Of a DNA stretch of 64,000 nt, positions 17,271 to 28,007 are shown piece after piece. A program made the position numbers and the translations under genes. Position 1 is the stretch's first letter. The number at the start of each line of letters is the position of its first letter. Source of the stretch: Planomonospora sp. ID82291 (GTDB lineage: Bacteria; Actinomycetota; Actinomycetes; Streptosporangiales; Streptosporangiaceae); assembly GCF_015711645.1 (NCBI RefSeq), contig NZ_JABTEX010000004.1, positions 434,001 through 498,000 on the forward strand. The letters run 5' to 3'. The notes under the pieces were generated by a model. That model saw only the letters and a list, made by a program, of their open reading frames with translations. It ran no database searches and was not told the DNA's origin.

Positions 17271-17906
17271 ATGATGGTGCGGTTGCGGGTGTCCTTCCCC
17301 GACAGGCCGGGCGCCCTGGGACAGGTCGCCCGGGTGCTCGGCACCCTGGGCGCCGACATCCTGCAGGTGACGGTCCTGGAGCGGGAGACCGGTAGGGCGG
17401 TCGACGATTTCGTGGTCTCCTGGCCGGGGTCACCGGCCGCCGAGACCGTCCGGGACCGGCTGTCCGCCGTCCCGGGGATCCGCGTCGAGGGCGTCTGGCC
17501 GACCCGTGAGGTCCCGGGCGCCGCTCCCGACTACGACCTGCTCCGCCACGTCGCCATCGATCCCTCGCGGGCCTTCGCCACGCTCGTGGACGCGGTGCCC
17601 GACCTGGTCGGCGCCGAATGGGCGGTGGCCTTCTCCCCCGACGGGGACGGCCTGGTGCACCGGAGCTGGCAGGCACCGCCGTCCCTCGACGACGACGGCG
17701 GCATCGCCGGGGTCAAGCTCGCCGACCTCGCCTCGCTGCGCCCGGCGACCCTGACGTCGGGCTCCCACCGGTTGATGAGCCTGCCCGTGCCCGCCGCCGG
17801 GATGCACCTGGTGCTGGCCCGCACCTTCGGCCCGTCGTTCCACCGCGCGGAGGTGGACCGCGCCGGCAGGGTCGTCGAGCTCGTCTCCCTCATCGCCGGT
17901 CCCTGA
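17271..17906 (+). CDS. ACT-domain protein of unknown function
   Basis: A 211-residue protein. Residues about 1-65 form an ACT ligand-binding domain (VRLRVSFPDRPGALGQVARVLGTLGADI), the amino-acid-sensing module found in many regulatory proteins. The remainder looks like a divergent second sensory domain and I do not recognise it. There is no catalytic domain. GAGGTGA lies 6 nt before ATG 17271; GTG 17268 is also possible. It is a single gene between lacI and the convergent malK. Confidence 0.7.
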   Translation: MMVRLRVSFPDRPGALGQVARVLGTLGADILQVTVLERETGRAVDDFVVSWPGSPAAETVRDRLSAVPGIRVEGVWPTREVPGAAPDYDLLRHVAIDPSRAFATLVDAVPDLVGAEWAVAFSPDGDGLVHRSWQAPPSLDDDGGIAGVKLADLASLRPATLTSGSHRLMSLPVPAAGMHLVLARTFGPSFHRAEVDRAGRVVELVSLIAGP

Positions 17907-17994
17907 TCCGGGCCCTGTCGCGTTCCCGGGGGCGCTGTCACGTTCCAGAGGGCGGGTGCGGCGTGCTCGTCCGGCCCGCGGGGCGGGAGCGCGA

Positions 17995-19281
<1,287 letters not shown>

Positions 19282-19603
19282 GCGCGCTCGTTCCTCCCGG
19301 ACGGGGATGCCCGGATCCAGCCGTGTGATTGATGAGGTAGTACATCGCGCAATATAGCTGTGTGTCCAGAGATGGCATCAGAAATCACACATCTGCAGGT
19401 CACAAGTGTGTTACCGCTCCCTTTCCGGCTCGACGGCCGGGACGCTCCGGGGCGACCGCCCTGGGTATCCCGGCAACGGCCCATCCGCCGGACCTCGATG
19501 GATGTTAGTATTTTCGGAAAGTTTACGTAAGAATTTTCACAACGGACCGCAGCGGGCCGCCCGGCTTGCCGCCTTCTCCGCCCACATGGTGAGGTAGGTC
19601 CCG
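19282..19603. promoter_or_regulatory. Divergent control region between malK/msiK and the second LacI gene
   Basis: 322 bp without a gene. On the minus strand TATATT (rc of 19355-19360) is a good -10 candidate for the ATPase gene. CACAC/GTGTG arms near 19387-19412 surround CTGCAGG. Near the LacI gene, TTACGTAA (19523-19530) is an 8-bp palindrome in an A/T-rich patch that could be its own operator. No TTGCnGCAA motif was seen here. Confidence 0.4.
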
Positions 19604-20668
19604 ATGGATGGTGAAGTGACGCAGATCCCGCGCTCCCGCGCCGACGGGACCGTCACCCGGCTGGCCGACATCGCCGTGCAGGCGGGGGTGAGCGAGGCGA
19701 CGGTCAGCCGGGTGCTCAACGGCAAGCCGGGGGTCTCGGCGGCGACCCGGCGGGCGGTGCTGACGGCGCTGGACCTGATGGGGTACGAGCGTCCGCAGCG
19801 GCTGCGCCAGCGCAGCAACGGGCTGATCGGGCTGGTCACGCCGGAGCTGGACAACCCGATCTTCCCGGCGTTCGCGCAGGCCATCGAGAAGGCGCTCACC
19901 CAGCACGGCTACACGCCCGTGCTCTGCACCCAGCTGCCCGGCGGCGCGCCGGAGGACGAGTTCACCGAGCTGCTGATGGAGCGCGGGGTGAGCGGCATCG
20001 TCTTCGTCTCCGGGCTGCACGCCGACACCACGGCCCGGATGGACCGCTACACCCGGCTCATCGACCGGGGGCTCCCGATCGTGCTGCTCGACGGCTACTC
20101 CGACCAGATCGACGCGCCGTTCATCTCGCCGGACGACCGGCTGGCCGCGCGGCTGGCCGTGCAGCACCTGGTCGACCTCGGGCACGAGCGCATCGGCCTG
20201 GCCCTGGGGCCGGCGCGCTTCGTGCCGGTCGTCCGGAAGATCGAGGGCTACCGGCGGGCGATGTCCCAGCTGCTCGGCGTGACCGAGGTGGACGAGCTGA
20301 TCTCGCACTCGCTGTTCTCGGTGGAGGGCGGCCAGGCCGCGGCGGTGAAGCTGCTGGAGCGCGGCTGCACCGGCATCGTGTGCGCCTCGGACCTGATGGC
20401 GCTGGGCGCGATCCGGGCCTGCCGGGACCGGGACCTGGCGGTGCCGGGGGAGGTGTCGGTGGTCGGCTTCGACGACTCGCCGCTGATCGCCTTCACCGAC
20501 CCGCCGCTGACCACCGTGCGCAAGCCGATCGGCGCGATGGCCTCGGCCGCGGTGGAGACGCTCCTGGAGGAGATCAACGGCATGCCGGGCAAGAACATGG
20601 AGCTGATGTTCCAGCCCGAGCTGGTCGTGCGCCGCTCCACCGGCTCCGGCCCGCTGGTCAGCCGCTGA
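19604..20668 (+). CDS. LacI-family transcriptional regulator (copy 2)
   Basis: A 354-residue paralogue of the LacI protein at 16078. The HTH (LADIAVQAGVSEATVSRVLNG) has the same recognition helix, so the two should read the same or very similar operators. DNA is almost identical over long tracts (for example 19680-19915 versus 16140-16375, where I see a single difference), while the effector-binding region around residues 130-175 and the C-terminus differ. The likely outcome is two repressors with shared sites but different inducers. GAGG lies upstream of ATG 19604. It is divergent from the ATPase gene and followed by a PfkB kinase. Confidence 0.9.
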   Translation: MDGEVTQIPRSRADGTVTRLADIAVQAGVSEATVSRVLNGKPGVSAATRRAVLTALDLMGYERPQRLRQRSNGLIGLVTPELDNPIFPAFAQAIEKALTQHGYTPVLCTQLPGGAPEDEFTELLMERGVSGIVFVSGLHADTTARMDRYTRLIDRGLPIVLLDGYSDQIDAPFISPDDRLAARLAVQHLVDLGHERIGLALGPARFVPVVRKIEGYRRAMSQLLGVTEVDELISHSLFSVEGGQAAAVKLLERGCTGIVCASDLMALGAIRACRDRDLAVPGEVSVVGFDDSPLIAFTDPPLTTVRKPIGAMASAAVETLLEEINGMPGKNMELMFQPELVVRRSTGSGPLVSR

Positions 20669-20788
20669 CCGTTCCGCTCCACCGACTCCGCGGGCACCCG
20701 CCCCTCCGGCCCCCGTCTCCTCGGAGCCCCCGCCTCCTCCGGCCTGTCTCCGTACGGCCGGTCCCTCTCCGGACAAGGACACGAACCG

Positions 20789-21676
20789 ATGACGCACGAC
20801 GTCGTGGTGATCGGCGGGACAGGCGTGGACACCACCGCCTACGTGCCCGCCCTTCCCCTGCCCTACGCCGACACCTACGCCGTCCCGCCGGTGGTCGACC
20901 GGATCGGCAACACCGGCAGCGGCGTCGCGCTCGGCTGCCACGCGCTCGGCCTGCGGGTGTTCATCGCCGACCTGGTCGGCGACGACCCGCAGGGACGCCT
21001 CATCCGGGAGCACTTCGCGGCCCGGGACATCGACGCGGGCTGGGCGCTTGCGCCCCAGGGCACCCGGCGCAGCGTCCTGCTCGTCGGCCCGGACGGGCGG
21101 CGCACCTCGCTGTTCGACCCGCGCGCCGAACCGGGCGAGCGGCTCCCCCGCGAGCTCTACCTGGACGCCGTACGCGACGCCCGGCACGTGCACGTGTCGA
21201 TCACCGACTTCTCCCGGCACGTCTACCCCGACCTGGCCGGCCGCCCCGCCGTCACCGTCTCCACCGACCTGCACGACTGGGACGGCGAGAACGACCACCA
21301 CCGGGACTTCGCCCTCTCCTCCGGCCTGGTCTTCCTGTCCGCGGCCGCCCTCGGCGACCGGCGCGAGGAGGTCATGCGCGGCATCCTCGACGGCGGCCGG
21401 GCCGAGACCGTCGTCTGCACGGCGGGCGCCGACGGCTGCCACGTGCTCGACGCCGACGGGCCGCGGCACTTCCCCGCCGCTCCGTTGTCCGGCCCGGTGG
21501 CCGACAGCAACGGCGCCGGGGACGCCTTCGTCAGCGGCTTCCTGTACGGCAGGCTGCGCGGCCGCCCGGTGGAGGAGTGCGTGCGCCTCGGCGCGGTCGC
21601 CGGGGCGCACGCCTGCACGGTGGCGGGCACCCACGAGGCCCCCATCACCGCCGAGGCGCTGCTCGCCCGGGTGTAG
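20789..21676 (+). CDS. PfkB-family carbohydrate kinase
   Basis: A 295-residue ribokinase/PfkB-fold kinase. The C-terminal motif SNGAGDAFVSGFLYG holds the catalytic base Asp and the anion hole; an N-terminal glycine-rich substrate motif (IGNTGSGVALGCHALG) is also present. The sugar substrate cannot be deduced. It lies 120 bp after the second LacI gene in the same direction, so it may phosphorylate a sugar that passes through this regulon. The ATG at 20789 follows GGACAAGGA. Confidence 0.82.
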   Translation: MTHDVVVIGGTGVDTTAYVPALPLPYADTYAVPPVVDRIGNTGSGVALGCHALGLRVFIADLVGDDPQGRLIREHFAARDIDAGWALAPQGTRRSVLLVGPDGRRTSLFDPRAEPGERLPRELYLDAVRDARHVHVSITDFSRHVYPDLAGRPAVTVSTDLHDWDGENDHHRDFALSSGLVFLSAAALGDRREEVMRGILDGGRAETVVCTAGADGCHVLDADGPRHFPAAPLSGPVADSNGAGDAFVSGFLYGRLRGRPVEECVRLGAVAGAHACTVAGTHEAPITAEALLARV

Positions 21677-21727
21677 CGGGCGCCGCCGCGGTCCTCCGCG
21701 GAGGGGGAGGGCCGCAGCGGCGCCTCT

Positions 21728-21762
21728 CCGGCACGGCCGCCTGCGCGGGCGGGCCGTGCCGG
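21728..21762. terminator. Bidirectional hairpin between convergent pfkB and ior genes
   Basis: CCGGCACGGCC (21728-21738) and GGCCGTGCCGG (21752-21762) form a perfect 11-bp stem midway between two convergent stop codons (21676 and 21813). It could end transcription from either side. Confidence 0.55.
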
Positions 21763-21812
21763 GATCCGGCCGCCGCCGCCGGGCAGGACGGGCCGGCGGC
21801 CGGGGCGGGCGG

Positions 21813-24800
21813 TCAGCGCGGGCGGTCCAGCTCCGCCAGCAGGGCGGCGGCCCTCTCCCGGTAGGCGGCGACGCCCGCCAGCTTGATCTCCTCGTAGCCG
21901 CGGATCACCTCGGGCAGCTCGGCCAGCTCGCGCACCCGGTCCTCGGTCTGCGGGGTCAGACCCGCCAGGGCGCGGTGCACGTCGCGGGTGTACTCGGTGA
22001 CGAGCTCGCGCTCGACCTTCCGCACCCCGGCCGCGCCGAACGGGTCCAGCCGCGTGCCGCGCACCCTGCGCATGCCGTACAGCAGGCGGAAGGCCGGGTC
22101 GAACCAGGAGCCCAGGCGGATCTTGCGCTTCATGCCCATCGCCCGCAGGACCGGCGGGTGCAGGTTGTACGAGATCTTCGCGCCGGGGCCGAACTCGGCG
22201 GCGATCCTGGCCCGCTCGGCCGGGTCGAGGTGCAGGCGCGCGACCTCGTACTCGTCCTTGTAGGCCATCAGCCGGTACAGCTGGCGGGCGTAGGCCTCGG
22301 TGACCGGGCAGCGCTCCGGCGTCTCGCGGGCGAGGACCTCGCGGACCGCGTCGGCGTACCGGGCGGCGTAGCGCAGGTCCTGGTAGGCCACCAGGTCCGG
22401 CACCCGGACCGTGAGGAGCCGGTGCAGCTCGCCGCCCTCGGCCGCGCCGACCGACTCGACCAGGCGCCGGACCGCGTCGCCGAGGGGGCCGCCGGGCGCG
22501 CCGGGGCCCGCGGACGGGGCGGCGGCCCCGCCGGTCGCCCGCGCCACCGCCTCCGGGTCGGCGACGACCGCCCGGCCCCAGTGGAAGGCGGCCACGGTCC
22601 TCTCGGCGGACCGGCCGCCGCCCGCCCGGATGGCCCGTTCGATCGCCTGGAGGCTGAGCGGGATGAGCCCGCGCTGCCAGGCCGCGCCGACCACGATGGT
22701 GTTGGCCGGCATGTGGTCGCCGAACAGCGCCTGGGCGATCTGCTCGGCGTCGAGGTAGACGTTCAGCTCGCGGCGGGTGCGGGCCTCCAGCGCGCCGATC
22801 GGCGAGCCGGTGTCGGTCAGGTTCGTCGCCGGGTCGAGCACCATGGAGCCGGTCGGGACCAGGCTGGTGGAGACCACGGCCACGGTCCGGTCGCGGTCGG
22901 CGGCGCGCAGGTGGAGGGGGTCGGTGGCGCCGATCAGGTCCAGCGCCAGGTAGGCGTCCACGCTGGCCGCGCTCGCCCGGCCGGACCGCTCCCCGTCGTC
23001 CCCGCCGTCGTAGACGACGATGTCGGAGACGACGGTGCCGCCCTTCTGCGCCAGGCCGGTCTGGTCGAGCCCCCGGGACCGCTTGCCGTCCAGGAGGGCG
23101 GCGGTGCCGAGGATCTGCGCGACCGAGACCACGCCGGTGCCGCCGATGCCGACCAGGCGGATCGTCGTCTCGGCCGTGCGGAACTCGGACAGCGGCATCG
23201 CCGGAGGAGCCGGTACGGCCCGCCGCTTCGCCTTCCCCGCCGCCGGGACCACGCTGAGGAAGGACGGGCAGTCGCCCTCGGCGCAGGAGTAGTCCTTGTT
23301 GCAGGACGACTGGTGGATCTCGGTCTTGCGGCCGAACTCGGTCTCCACCGGCAGCACCGACAGGCACTCCGACGTCTTCGCGCAGTCGCCGCAGCCCTCG
23401 CAGACCCGCTGGTTGATCACCACCCGCTTCGCCGGGTCGGGCAGCGCGCCCTTCTTGCGCAGCCGGCGCTTCTCGGCGGCGCACTGCTGGTCGTGGACCA
23501 GCACGGTCACGCCCGGGATCGCGGCCAGCTCGCGCTGCGCGTCCTCCAGGGCGCCGCGGTCGCGCACCTCGGCGATCCTCGCCAGCCTGACGCCCCGGTA
23601 GCGCCCGGGCTCGTCGGTGGTGACGATCACCCGGCGCACGCCCTCGACCTCCAGCCAGCGGGTCAGGTCGGCCACCGCCAGGGACGGCTGGATGGCCTGC
23701 CCGCCGGTCATCGCGACCGCGCTGTTGTAGAGGATCTTGTAGGTGATATTGACGCCCGCGCCGACCGCGGCCCGGACCGCGAGCGAGCCGGAGTGGTGGA
23801 AGGTGCCGTCGCCGAGGTTCTGGAAGATGTGCGGGGTGTCGGTGAACGGCGCCTGGCCGATCCACTGGGCGCCCTCGCCGCCCATCTGGGTCAGGCCGGT
23901 GAGCGTGCCCTTGCCCTCGGGGTTGAGCACCACCATCGTGTGGCAGCCGATGCCGGCGCCGACGGGCGCGCCGTCCGGGACGGCGGTGGAGCGGTTGTGC
24001 GGGCAGCCGGAGCAGAAGAACGGGGTGCGCTGGGCGGCGAGCAGCTTCAGCGGCTCCGGGCGGGAGATCACCGCCAGGCTCCGGCTCACCCGGTCGCCGA
24101 GGTCGGAGCGGTCCTGCTCGGTGGCGACGCCCCTGCGGCGCAGCCGGAAGGCGATGGCCTTGGCGGCCAGGTCGGCGTCCACGCCGCCCGCCTGCGGGAT
24201 CAGCGGGGCGCCGTTCTCGTCGCGCTTGCCCAGGACGCGGGGGGCGTCCGCGGTGCCGTACAGGACGTCCTTGATCAGGGTCTCCAGCAGGGGCGCCTTC
24301 TCCTCCACGACCATGATCTCGTCCAGGCCGCGGGCGAAGGCGCGGACGATCTCCGGCTCCAGCGGCCAGAGCATGCCGATCTTCAGCAGCCGGACGCCGG
24401 CCTCCTCCGGGGTGATGCCGAGCGTGCGGAAGCCCTCGCGCACGTCGTGGTAGGCGGGGCCGGAGGCGGCGATGCCGAGCCGGGCGCCGGCGGGGTCGGC
24501 CGTGATCCGGTTGAGGCCGTTCGCGCGGGCGTAGGCGCGGGCCAGCTCCGTGCGCGGGCCGACCAGGGTGCGCTCCATCTCCAGCGACCACGGGGTGAGC
24601 AGGGTGCCGTTCGGCATGTGCCGGTACGGCCGGCCTTCGTAGTCCACGTCGTAGCCGGTGCCGTTCGCGTCTCCGGCGCCGGGCATGACCGGGACGACCC
24701 GGTCATGCCCGACGCTCACGGTGCCGGTGCCGTCCACGACGTTGGAGACGGCCTTCACCGCGACCCACAGGCCGCTCGCCCGTGAGGCCGCGATGGCGTG

Positions 24801-25364
24801 GCGGCCCAGGTCGAGCAGCTCCTGGACGCTGCCGGGGTGGACGATCGGCATGCCGAGGGCGGCGAGCGCGCTCTCGGTGGCGGAGGGGAGGGTGGAGGAC
24901 TTGCAGGTCGGGTCGTCGCCGCAGAGGGCGATCAGGCCGCCCAGCGGGTGGGCGCCGACGAAGTTGCCGTGCCGGAGGGCGTCGGCCGCGCGGTCCACGC
25001 CGGGGGCCTTGCCGTACCAGACGCCCAGCACGCCGGCCCTGCGCGGGCGGGGGAGGGTGGGCACGAGCTGGCTGCCCCAGACGGCGGTGGCGCCCAGCTC
25101 CTCGTTCTGGCCGGGGCGGTGCACGACGCCGAGCGGCTCGGCGTGCGCGCGGGAGCGGGCCAGCTCCAGGTCGAAGCCGCCCAGGGGAGAGCCCGGATAG
25201 CCGGACACCATCGCCCCGGTGTCGAGTCCGGCACGGCGGTCGGCGCGCATCTGATCGAGGATCACCCGCACCAGCGCCTGGGTGCCGGTCATGAAGACCC
25301 GTCCTCCGTCGAGGAGGTAGCGGTCGTCGGGAGTGGCTTCGCGCGGGTCGGCGAAGATCGTCAT
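21813..25364 (-). CDS. Indolepyruvate ferredoxin oxidoreductase, fused alpha/beta form
   Basis: A 1183-residue thiamine-diphosphate and iron-sulfur enzyme that oxidatively decarboxylates aryl or branched 2-oxo acids to acyl-CoA with ferredoxin as acceptor. Order: N-terminal PFOR-like domain (SGYPGSPLGGFD), TPP-binding domain (GDGTFHHSGSLAVRAAV, then NITYKILYNSAVAMTGGQ), a cysteine cluster for [4Fe-4S] (CEGCGDCAKTSECLS and CNKDYSCAEGDCPSF), the gamma-type domain (GIGGTGVVSVAQILG) and a C-terminal extension common to the large fused form. It is divergent from an Lrp-type regulator that probably controls it. A TTGACA promoter lies at 25409-25437. Confidence 0.9.
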   Translation of the reverse strand: MTIFADPREATPDDRYLLDGGRVFMTGTQALVRVILDQMRADRRAGLDTGAMVSGYPGSPLGGFDLELARSRAHAEPLGVVHRPGQNEELGATAVWGSQLVPTLPRPRRAGVLGVWYGKAPGVDRAADALRHGNFVGAHPLGGLIALCGDDPTCKSSTLPSATESALAALGMPIVHPGSVQELLDLGRHAIAASRASGLWVAVKAVSNVVDGTGTVSVGHDRVVPVMPGAGDANGTGYDVDYEGRPYRHMPNGTLLTPWSLEMERTLVGPRTELARAYARANGLNRITADPAGARLGIAASGPAYHDVREGFRTLGITPEEAGVRLLKIGMLWPLEPEIVRAFARGLDEIMVVEEKAPLLETLIKDVLYGTADAPRVLGKRDENGAPLIPQAGGVDADLAAKAIAFRLRRRGVATEQDRSDLGDRVSRSLAVISRPEPLKLLAAQRTPFFCSGCPHNRSTAVPDGAPVGAGIGCHTMVVLNPEGKGTLTGLTQMGGEGAQWIGQAPFTDTPHIFQNLGDGTFHHSGSLAVRAAVGAGVNITYKILYNSAVAMTGGQAIQPSLAVADLTRWLEVEGVRRVIVTTDEPGRYRGVRLARIAEVRDRGALEDAQRELAAIPGVTVLVHDQQCAAEKRRLRKKGALPDPAKRVVINQRVCEGCGDCAKTSECLSVLPVETEFGRKTEIHQSSCNKDYSCAEGDCPSFLSVVPAAGKAKRRAVPAPPAMPLSEFRTAETTIRLVGIGGTGVVSVAQILGTAALLDGKRSRGLDQTGLAQKGGTVVSDIVVYDGGDDGERSGRASAASVDAYLALDLIGATDPLHLRAADRDRTVAVVSTSLVPTGSMVLDPATNLTDTGSPIGALEARTRRELNVYLDAEQIAQALFGDHMPANTIVVGAAWQRGLIPLSLQAIERAIRAGGGRSAERTVAAFHWGRAVVADPEAVARATGGAAAPSAGPGAPGGPLGDAVRRLVESVGAAEGGELHRLLTVRVPDLVAYQDLRYAARYADAVREVLARETPERCPVTEAYARQLYRLMAYKDEYEVARLHLDPAERARIAAEFGPGAKISYNLHPPVLRAMGMKRKIRLGSWFDPAFRLLYGMRRVRGTRLDPFGAAGVRKVERELVTEYTRDVHRALAGLTPQTEDRVRELAELPEVIRGYEEIKLAGVAAYRERAAALLAELDRPR

Positions 25365-25408
25365 GCTGGTGGTCCCGTCTGTCGGCCCGCTTGGATTGCG
25401 GCAAGGTT

Positions 25409-25437
25409 ATGTCAGAGGGACCGGAATCCGATGTCAA
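25409..25437 (-). promoter_or_regulatory. Candidate promoter of the indolepyruvate oxidoreductase gene
   Basis: On the minus strand a perfect TTGACA -35 box (25437-25432) is followed after 17 nt by TGACAT (25414-25409). Transcription would start about 35-40 nt before ATG 25364. Confidence 0.5.
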
Positions 25438-25476
25438 TATCCCCGGTGATTCCTGTCTTGGTTAGCATGGTTTGCC

Positions 25477-25929
25477 ATGGATGCCACGGATCGCGCAATT
25501 CTCAGTCTCCTGCAGGCGGAGGGGCGGCTGAGCAATCTGGAGCTGGCCGAGCGGGTGCGCCTGACGCCCTCCCCGTGTCTGCGCCGGGTCCGGAACCTGG
25601 AGGAGGCGGGGGTGATCGCCGGATACCGGGCCGTGGTCGACCCGGCCGCGGTGGGGCGGGGGTTCCAGGTCCTGGCCTACGTGGAGCTGGAGGGGCAGGA
25701 CGCCGAGACGGTCACCGCCTTCGAGGCCGCCGTCCTGGAGATCGAGGACGTCGTCGAATGCCTGCGCATGTTCGGCCGTCCCGACTACGTGCTGCGGGTC
25801 GCGGTACCCGACATGGAGGCCTACGGCCAGCTCTGCCTGGAGCGGCTGGGGCGGCTGCCCGGCCTGGACAAGCTCACCTCGCAGATCGCGATGAAGGCGC
25901 TGAAGCCGGGCGGTGTCCTGCCGCTGTGA
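25477..25929 (+). CDS. Lrp/AsnC-family transcriptional regulator
   Basis: A 150-residue regulator with an N-terminal winged HTH (DATDRAILSLLQAEGRLSNLELAERVRLTPSPCLRRV) and a C-terminal RAM/AsnC ligand-binding domain that binds amino acids. It is divergent from the indolepyruvate oxidoreductase, 112 bp away, so amino-acid-responsive control of that gene is likely. No Shine-Dalgarno is visible before ATG 25477, while a TTAGCAT -10-like box ends only about 10 nt upstream, suggesting a leaderless mRNA. Confidence 0.88.
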   Translation: MDATDRAILSLLQAEGRLSNLELAERVRLTPSPCLRRVRNLEEAGVIAGYRAVVDPAAVGRGFQVLAYVELEGQDAETVTAFEAAVLEIEDVVECLRMFGRPDYVLRVAVPDMEAYGQLCLERLGRLPGLDKLTSQIAMKALKPGGVLPL

Positions 25930-26085
25930 GGACGGGCCGGGACGGGGATGGGGACGGGCGGGCGCCCGTGGCGGCCGGTCCTCCGCGAGGGCGCCGGGCG
26001 GGAGGCTCCGCGAGAGCACGGAGGTTCCGCGGGGCCCCGGCGAAGGACCGTCCCGTGAACATCGGGGGCGCGCCTCGGCGGCGCC

Positions 26086-27012
26086 TCAGTAGGAGGAGCG
26101 GCCGGGCTCGCCCTCGTCGCCCTCGAAGTCGATGCGCTCCTTGCGCACCTGCTCCGAGACCGTCTCCTCCTCGGTGACCCGGTCCTTGGTCAGGCGGACC
26201 CGCTCGACCGGGACGGTGTCCTTCTCCACCGTCGCCCGCTCCTCGTGCAGGACCACCTCGTGCTCGGCCTCGCCGAGCTCCGGTCCGCTCAGCGCGTCGC
26301 CCCGGTTGGCGTCGGTGATCGGCTCGCGCTCCAGGCGGACCTCCTCGTGGCTCACCGGGACGTTGATCTGCTGCTCCTCGGTCACCACGTACTTGCGCAG
26401 CCGCGCCCGGCCGGTCTCGTGGCTCTCCGTGCCGACGTGGAGCCGCTCCTCCGAGCGGGTCATCGCGTCGTCCCGGTCGCGGCCGAAGGAGTCGTCGCCG
26501 GAGAGGTCGCCGCGGCCGAGGGAGGCGTCGCCGGAGAGGCCGCCGCGCCCCGTCCCGGAGCGGCCGAGGGACTCGTCGCCGCGCAGGTCCGCGCCGGCGG
26601 TCCCGCTCCGGCCCAGGCGCTCGCGCTCGCGCTCGCCGCCGGTGTGCGCCCATCCGCTCTCGCCCGGCCGGTTGGCGTCCTGCCAGGAACGCTCCCAGTC
26701 GATGTCGTAGTAGCGGTACAGCTCGCGCTCCTCCTCGGCCGACAGGTGACCGCCGGCGTCCACGTCCACGTTGGGCGCGTGCTTGATGCGGTCCTTGTCG
26801 AAGGAGACCTCGATGTGGTCGGAGATCATGTCCGCGGCCTGCGTCGGGACGAAGGTCTCCTTGGTGCCGAACATGCCCGTCTTCACGCAGAGCCACTCGG
26901 GGCGGCCGGTGGCATCGTCGAGGTAGACGTGCTTGACGTCTCCGACCTTGTCGCCGTTGGAGTCGTAGACGGTCTGGTTGATCACCGTGTTGATCTGCTC
27001 CAGAGTGATCAT
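26086..27012 (-). CDS. PRC-barrel and DUF2382 domain stress protein
   Basis: A 308-residue soluble acidic protein. The N-terminal PRC-barrel (about 1-75; VYDSNGDKVGDVKHVYLDD) is followed by a low-complexity Gly/Arg/Asp linker with repeated SLGR/SGD units (about 115-180). The C-terminal DUF2382 domain (about 185-290) contains KYVVTEEQQINVPVSHEEV and repeated VERVRLTKDRVTEEE. This architecture is common in actinobacteria and Deinococcus and is tied to desiccation or general stress, with no known activity. ATG 27012 has GGGGAGA 8 nt upstream. Confidence 0.85.
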   Translation of the reverse strand: MITLEQINTVINQTVYDSNGDKVGDVKHVYLDDATGRPEWLCVKTGMFGTKETFVPTQAADMISDHIEVSFDKDRIKHAPNVDVDAGGHLSAEEERELYRYYDIDWERSWQDANRPGESGWAHTGGERERERLGRSGTAGADLRGDESLGRSGTGRGGLSGDASLGRGDLSGDDSFGRDRDDAMTRSEERLHVGTESHETGRARLRKYVVTEEQQINVPVSHEEVRLEREPITDANRGDALSGPELGEAEHEVVLHEERATVEKDTVPVERVRLTKDRVTEEETVSEQVRKERIDFEGDEGEPGRSSY

Positions 27013-27191
27013 GTCTTTTCTCCCCGTTTGTCGCTTTTGTCGCTTCCGCTGGAAAGCCATACCACCGTCAGCCGGAGAGAAACCTCTCCGGCCGGAGGAT
27101 CGCCGGGGGAAGGGCGCCGCGAGGAGGGGCGCCGCGGGGGCGCGCGGGAAGGACGGCGGCGACGAGGGCGGGTGGATCGTCCGGTGCCGGG

Positions 27192-27791
27192 TCAGGAGCC
27201 GTCGAAGCGGATGGTCCGGAGCAGGTCGGCGGCGGGGCGGTCCAGGATCGTGACGCTCACCGCCGGAGGGAGGGAGCCCGTGCGGGCCCGGGCGACCAGC
27301 GTCCGCCAGCGGCGGCAGTGCCGGGCGAAGAGGGGGCCGGCCACCACCCGGCCCCGGGTGACCTGCCCCGCGCGTGCGGTCCTCGGCTCGACGTCGAGCA
27401 TGACCAGGTGCAGCCCGGTGCCGTTCAACCGGGCGACCCAGGCCAGGCCGTACAGGATGTGCGGCCAGGTGCCCCGGCTGTGCGCGACGACGGCGTGACC
27501 GGCGAGCAGGGCGCGGACGATGCGGGTCATGTGGGTGGTGTGCACGACCGGGGTGCGCAGCCGGACGGGCAGGGAGGAGAGGCGGGGCGCCCACCAGGTG
27601 CGGGACTGGCGCGAGTCGATCACCCGCGCGCCTCCCGCGGGCACCGGCTCCGTCTCGTCGCCGCGCAGGCCGTACAACCGGTCCAGCAGGGTGCTCTTGC
27701 CCGCGCCGGGGAGCCCGGTGAGCAGCACCAGGGAACCCGGCGGATAGACCAGGTCCCGGACGGACGGCGGGCAGGCCGGGGTGGCGGCCAT
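27192..27791 (-). CDS. P-loop ATP-binding protein (AAA, zeta-toxin/kinase-like)
   Basis: A 199-residue protein with Walker A GLPGAGKST near residue 26 and the fold of small P-loop kinases. Family members of this type in actinobacteria are annotated only as ATP-binding or AAA proteins, and the substrate is unknown. I chose ATG 27791 because CGAGG lies 8 nt upstream; starts at 27824 and 27893 have no good site. The gene is followed by the PRC-barrel gene on the same strand after 179 bp. Confidence 0.65.
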   Translation of the reverse strand: MAATPACPPSVRDLVYPPGSLVLLTGLPGAGKSTLLDRLYGLRGDETEPVPAGGARVIDSRQSRTWWAPRLSSLPVRLRTPVVHTTHMTRIVRALLAGHAVVAHSRGTWPHILYGLAWVARLNGTGLHLVMLDVEPRTARAGQVTRGRVVAGPLFARHCRRWRTLVARARTGSLPPAVSVTILDRPAADLLRTIRFDGS

Positions 27792-27897
27792 CGCGTGCAC
27801 CTCGCAGGGGTCGGGGGACGTCATCCCATCATGCGTGCCCGGAGGCGTCCACGTGCGCGTGAACGACCGGCGGCCTCCGCGGACGTGCGCCACCGGC

Positions 27898-27960
27898 CCC
27901 CGGATCGGGAGCCGCGGGCCCCGGATCGGGAGCCGCGGGCCCCGGATCGGGAGCCGCGGG
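27898..27960. repeat. 21-bp tandem repeat, three exact copies
   Basis: The unit CCCCGGATCGGGAGCCGCGG plus G is repeated three times exactly (27898-27918, 27919-27939, 27940-27960), with a decayed fourth copy to about 27990. It lies in the 216-bp gap between the DUF574 methyltransferase stop (28008) and the P-loop gene start. Each unit contains a CCCGGATCGGG-like palindromic core. Confidence 0.85.
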
Positions 27961-28007
27961 CCGGGGACCGGGGCTGGGAGCCGCGGGCCGCGGGCCGGGG
28001 CCGGGGG

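Noticed and set aside
27898-27960. 21-bp repeats considered as CRISPR
   Set aside because: Perfect head-to-tail copies without spacers.
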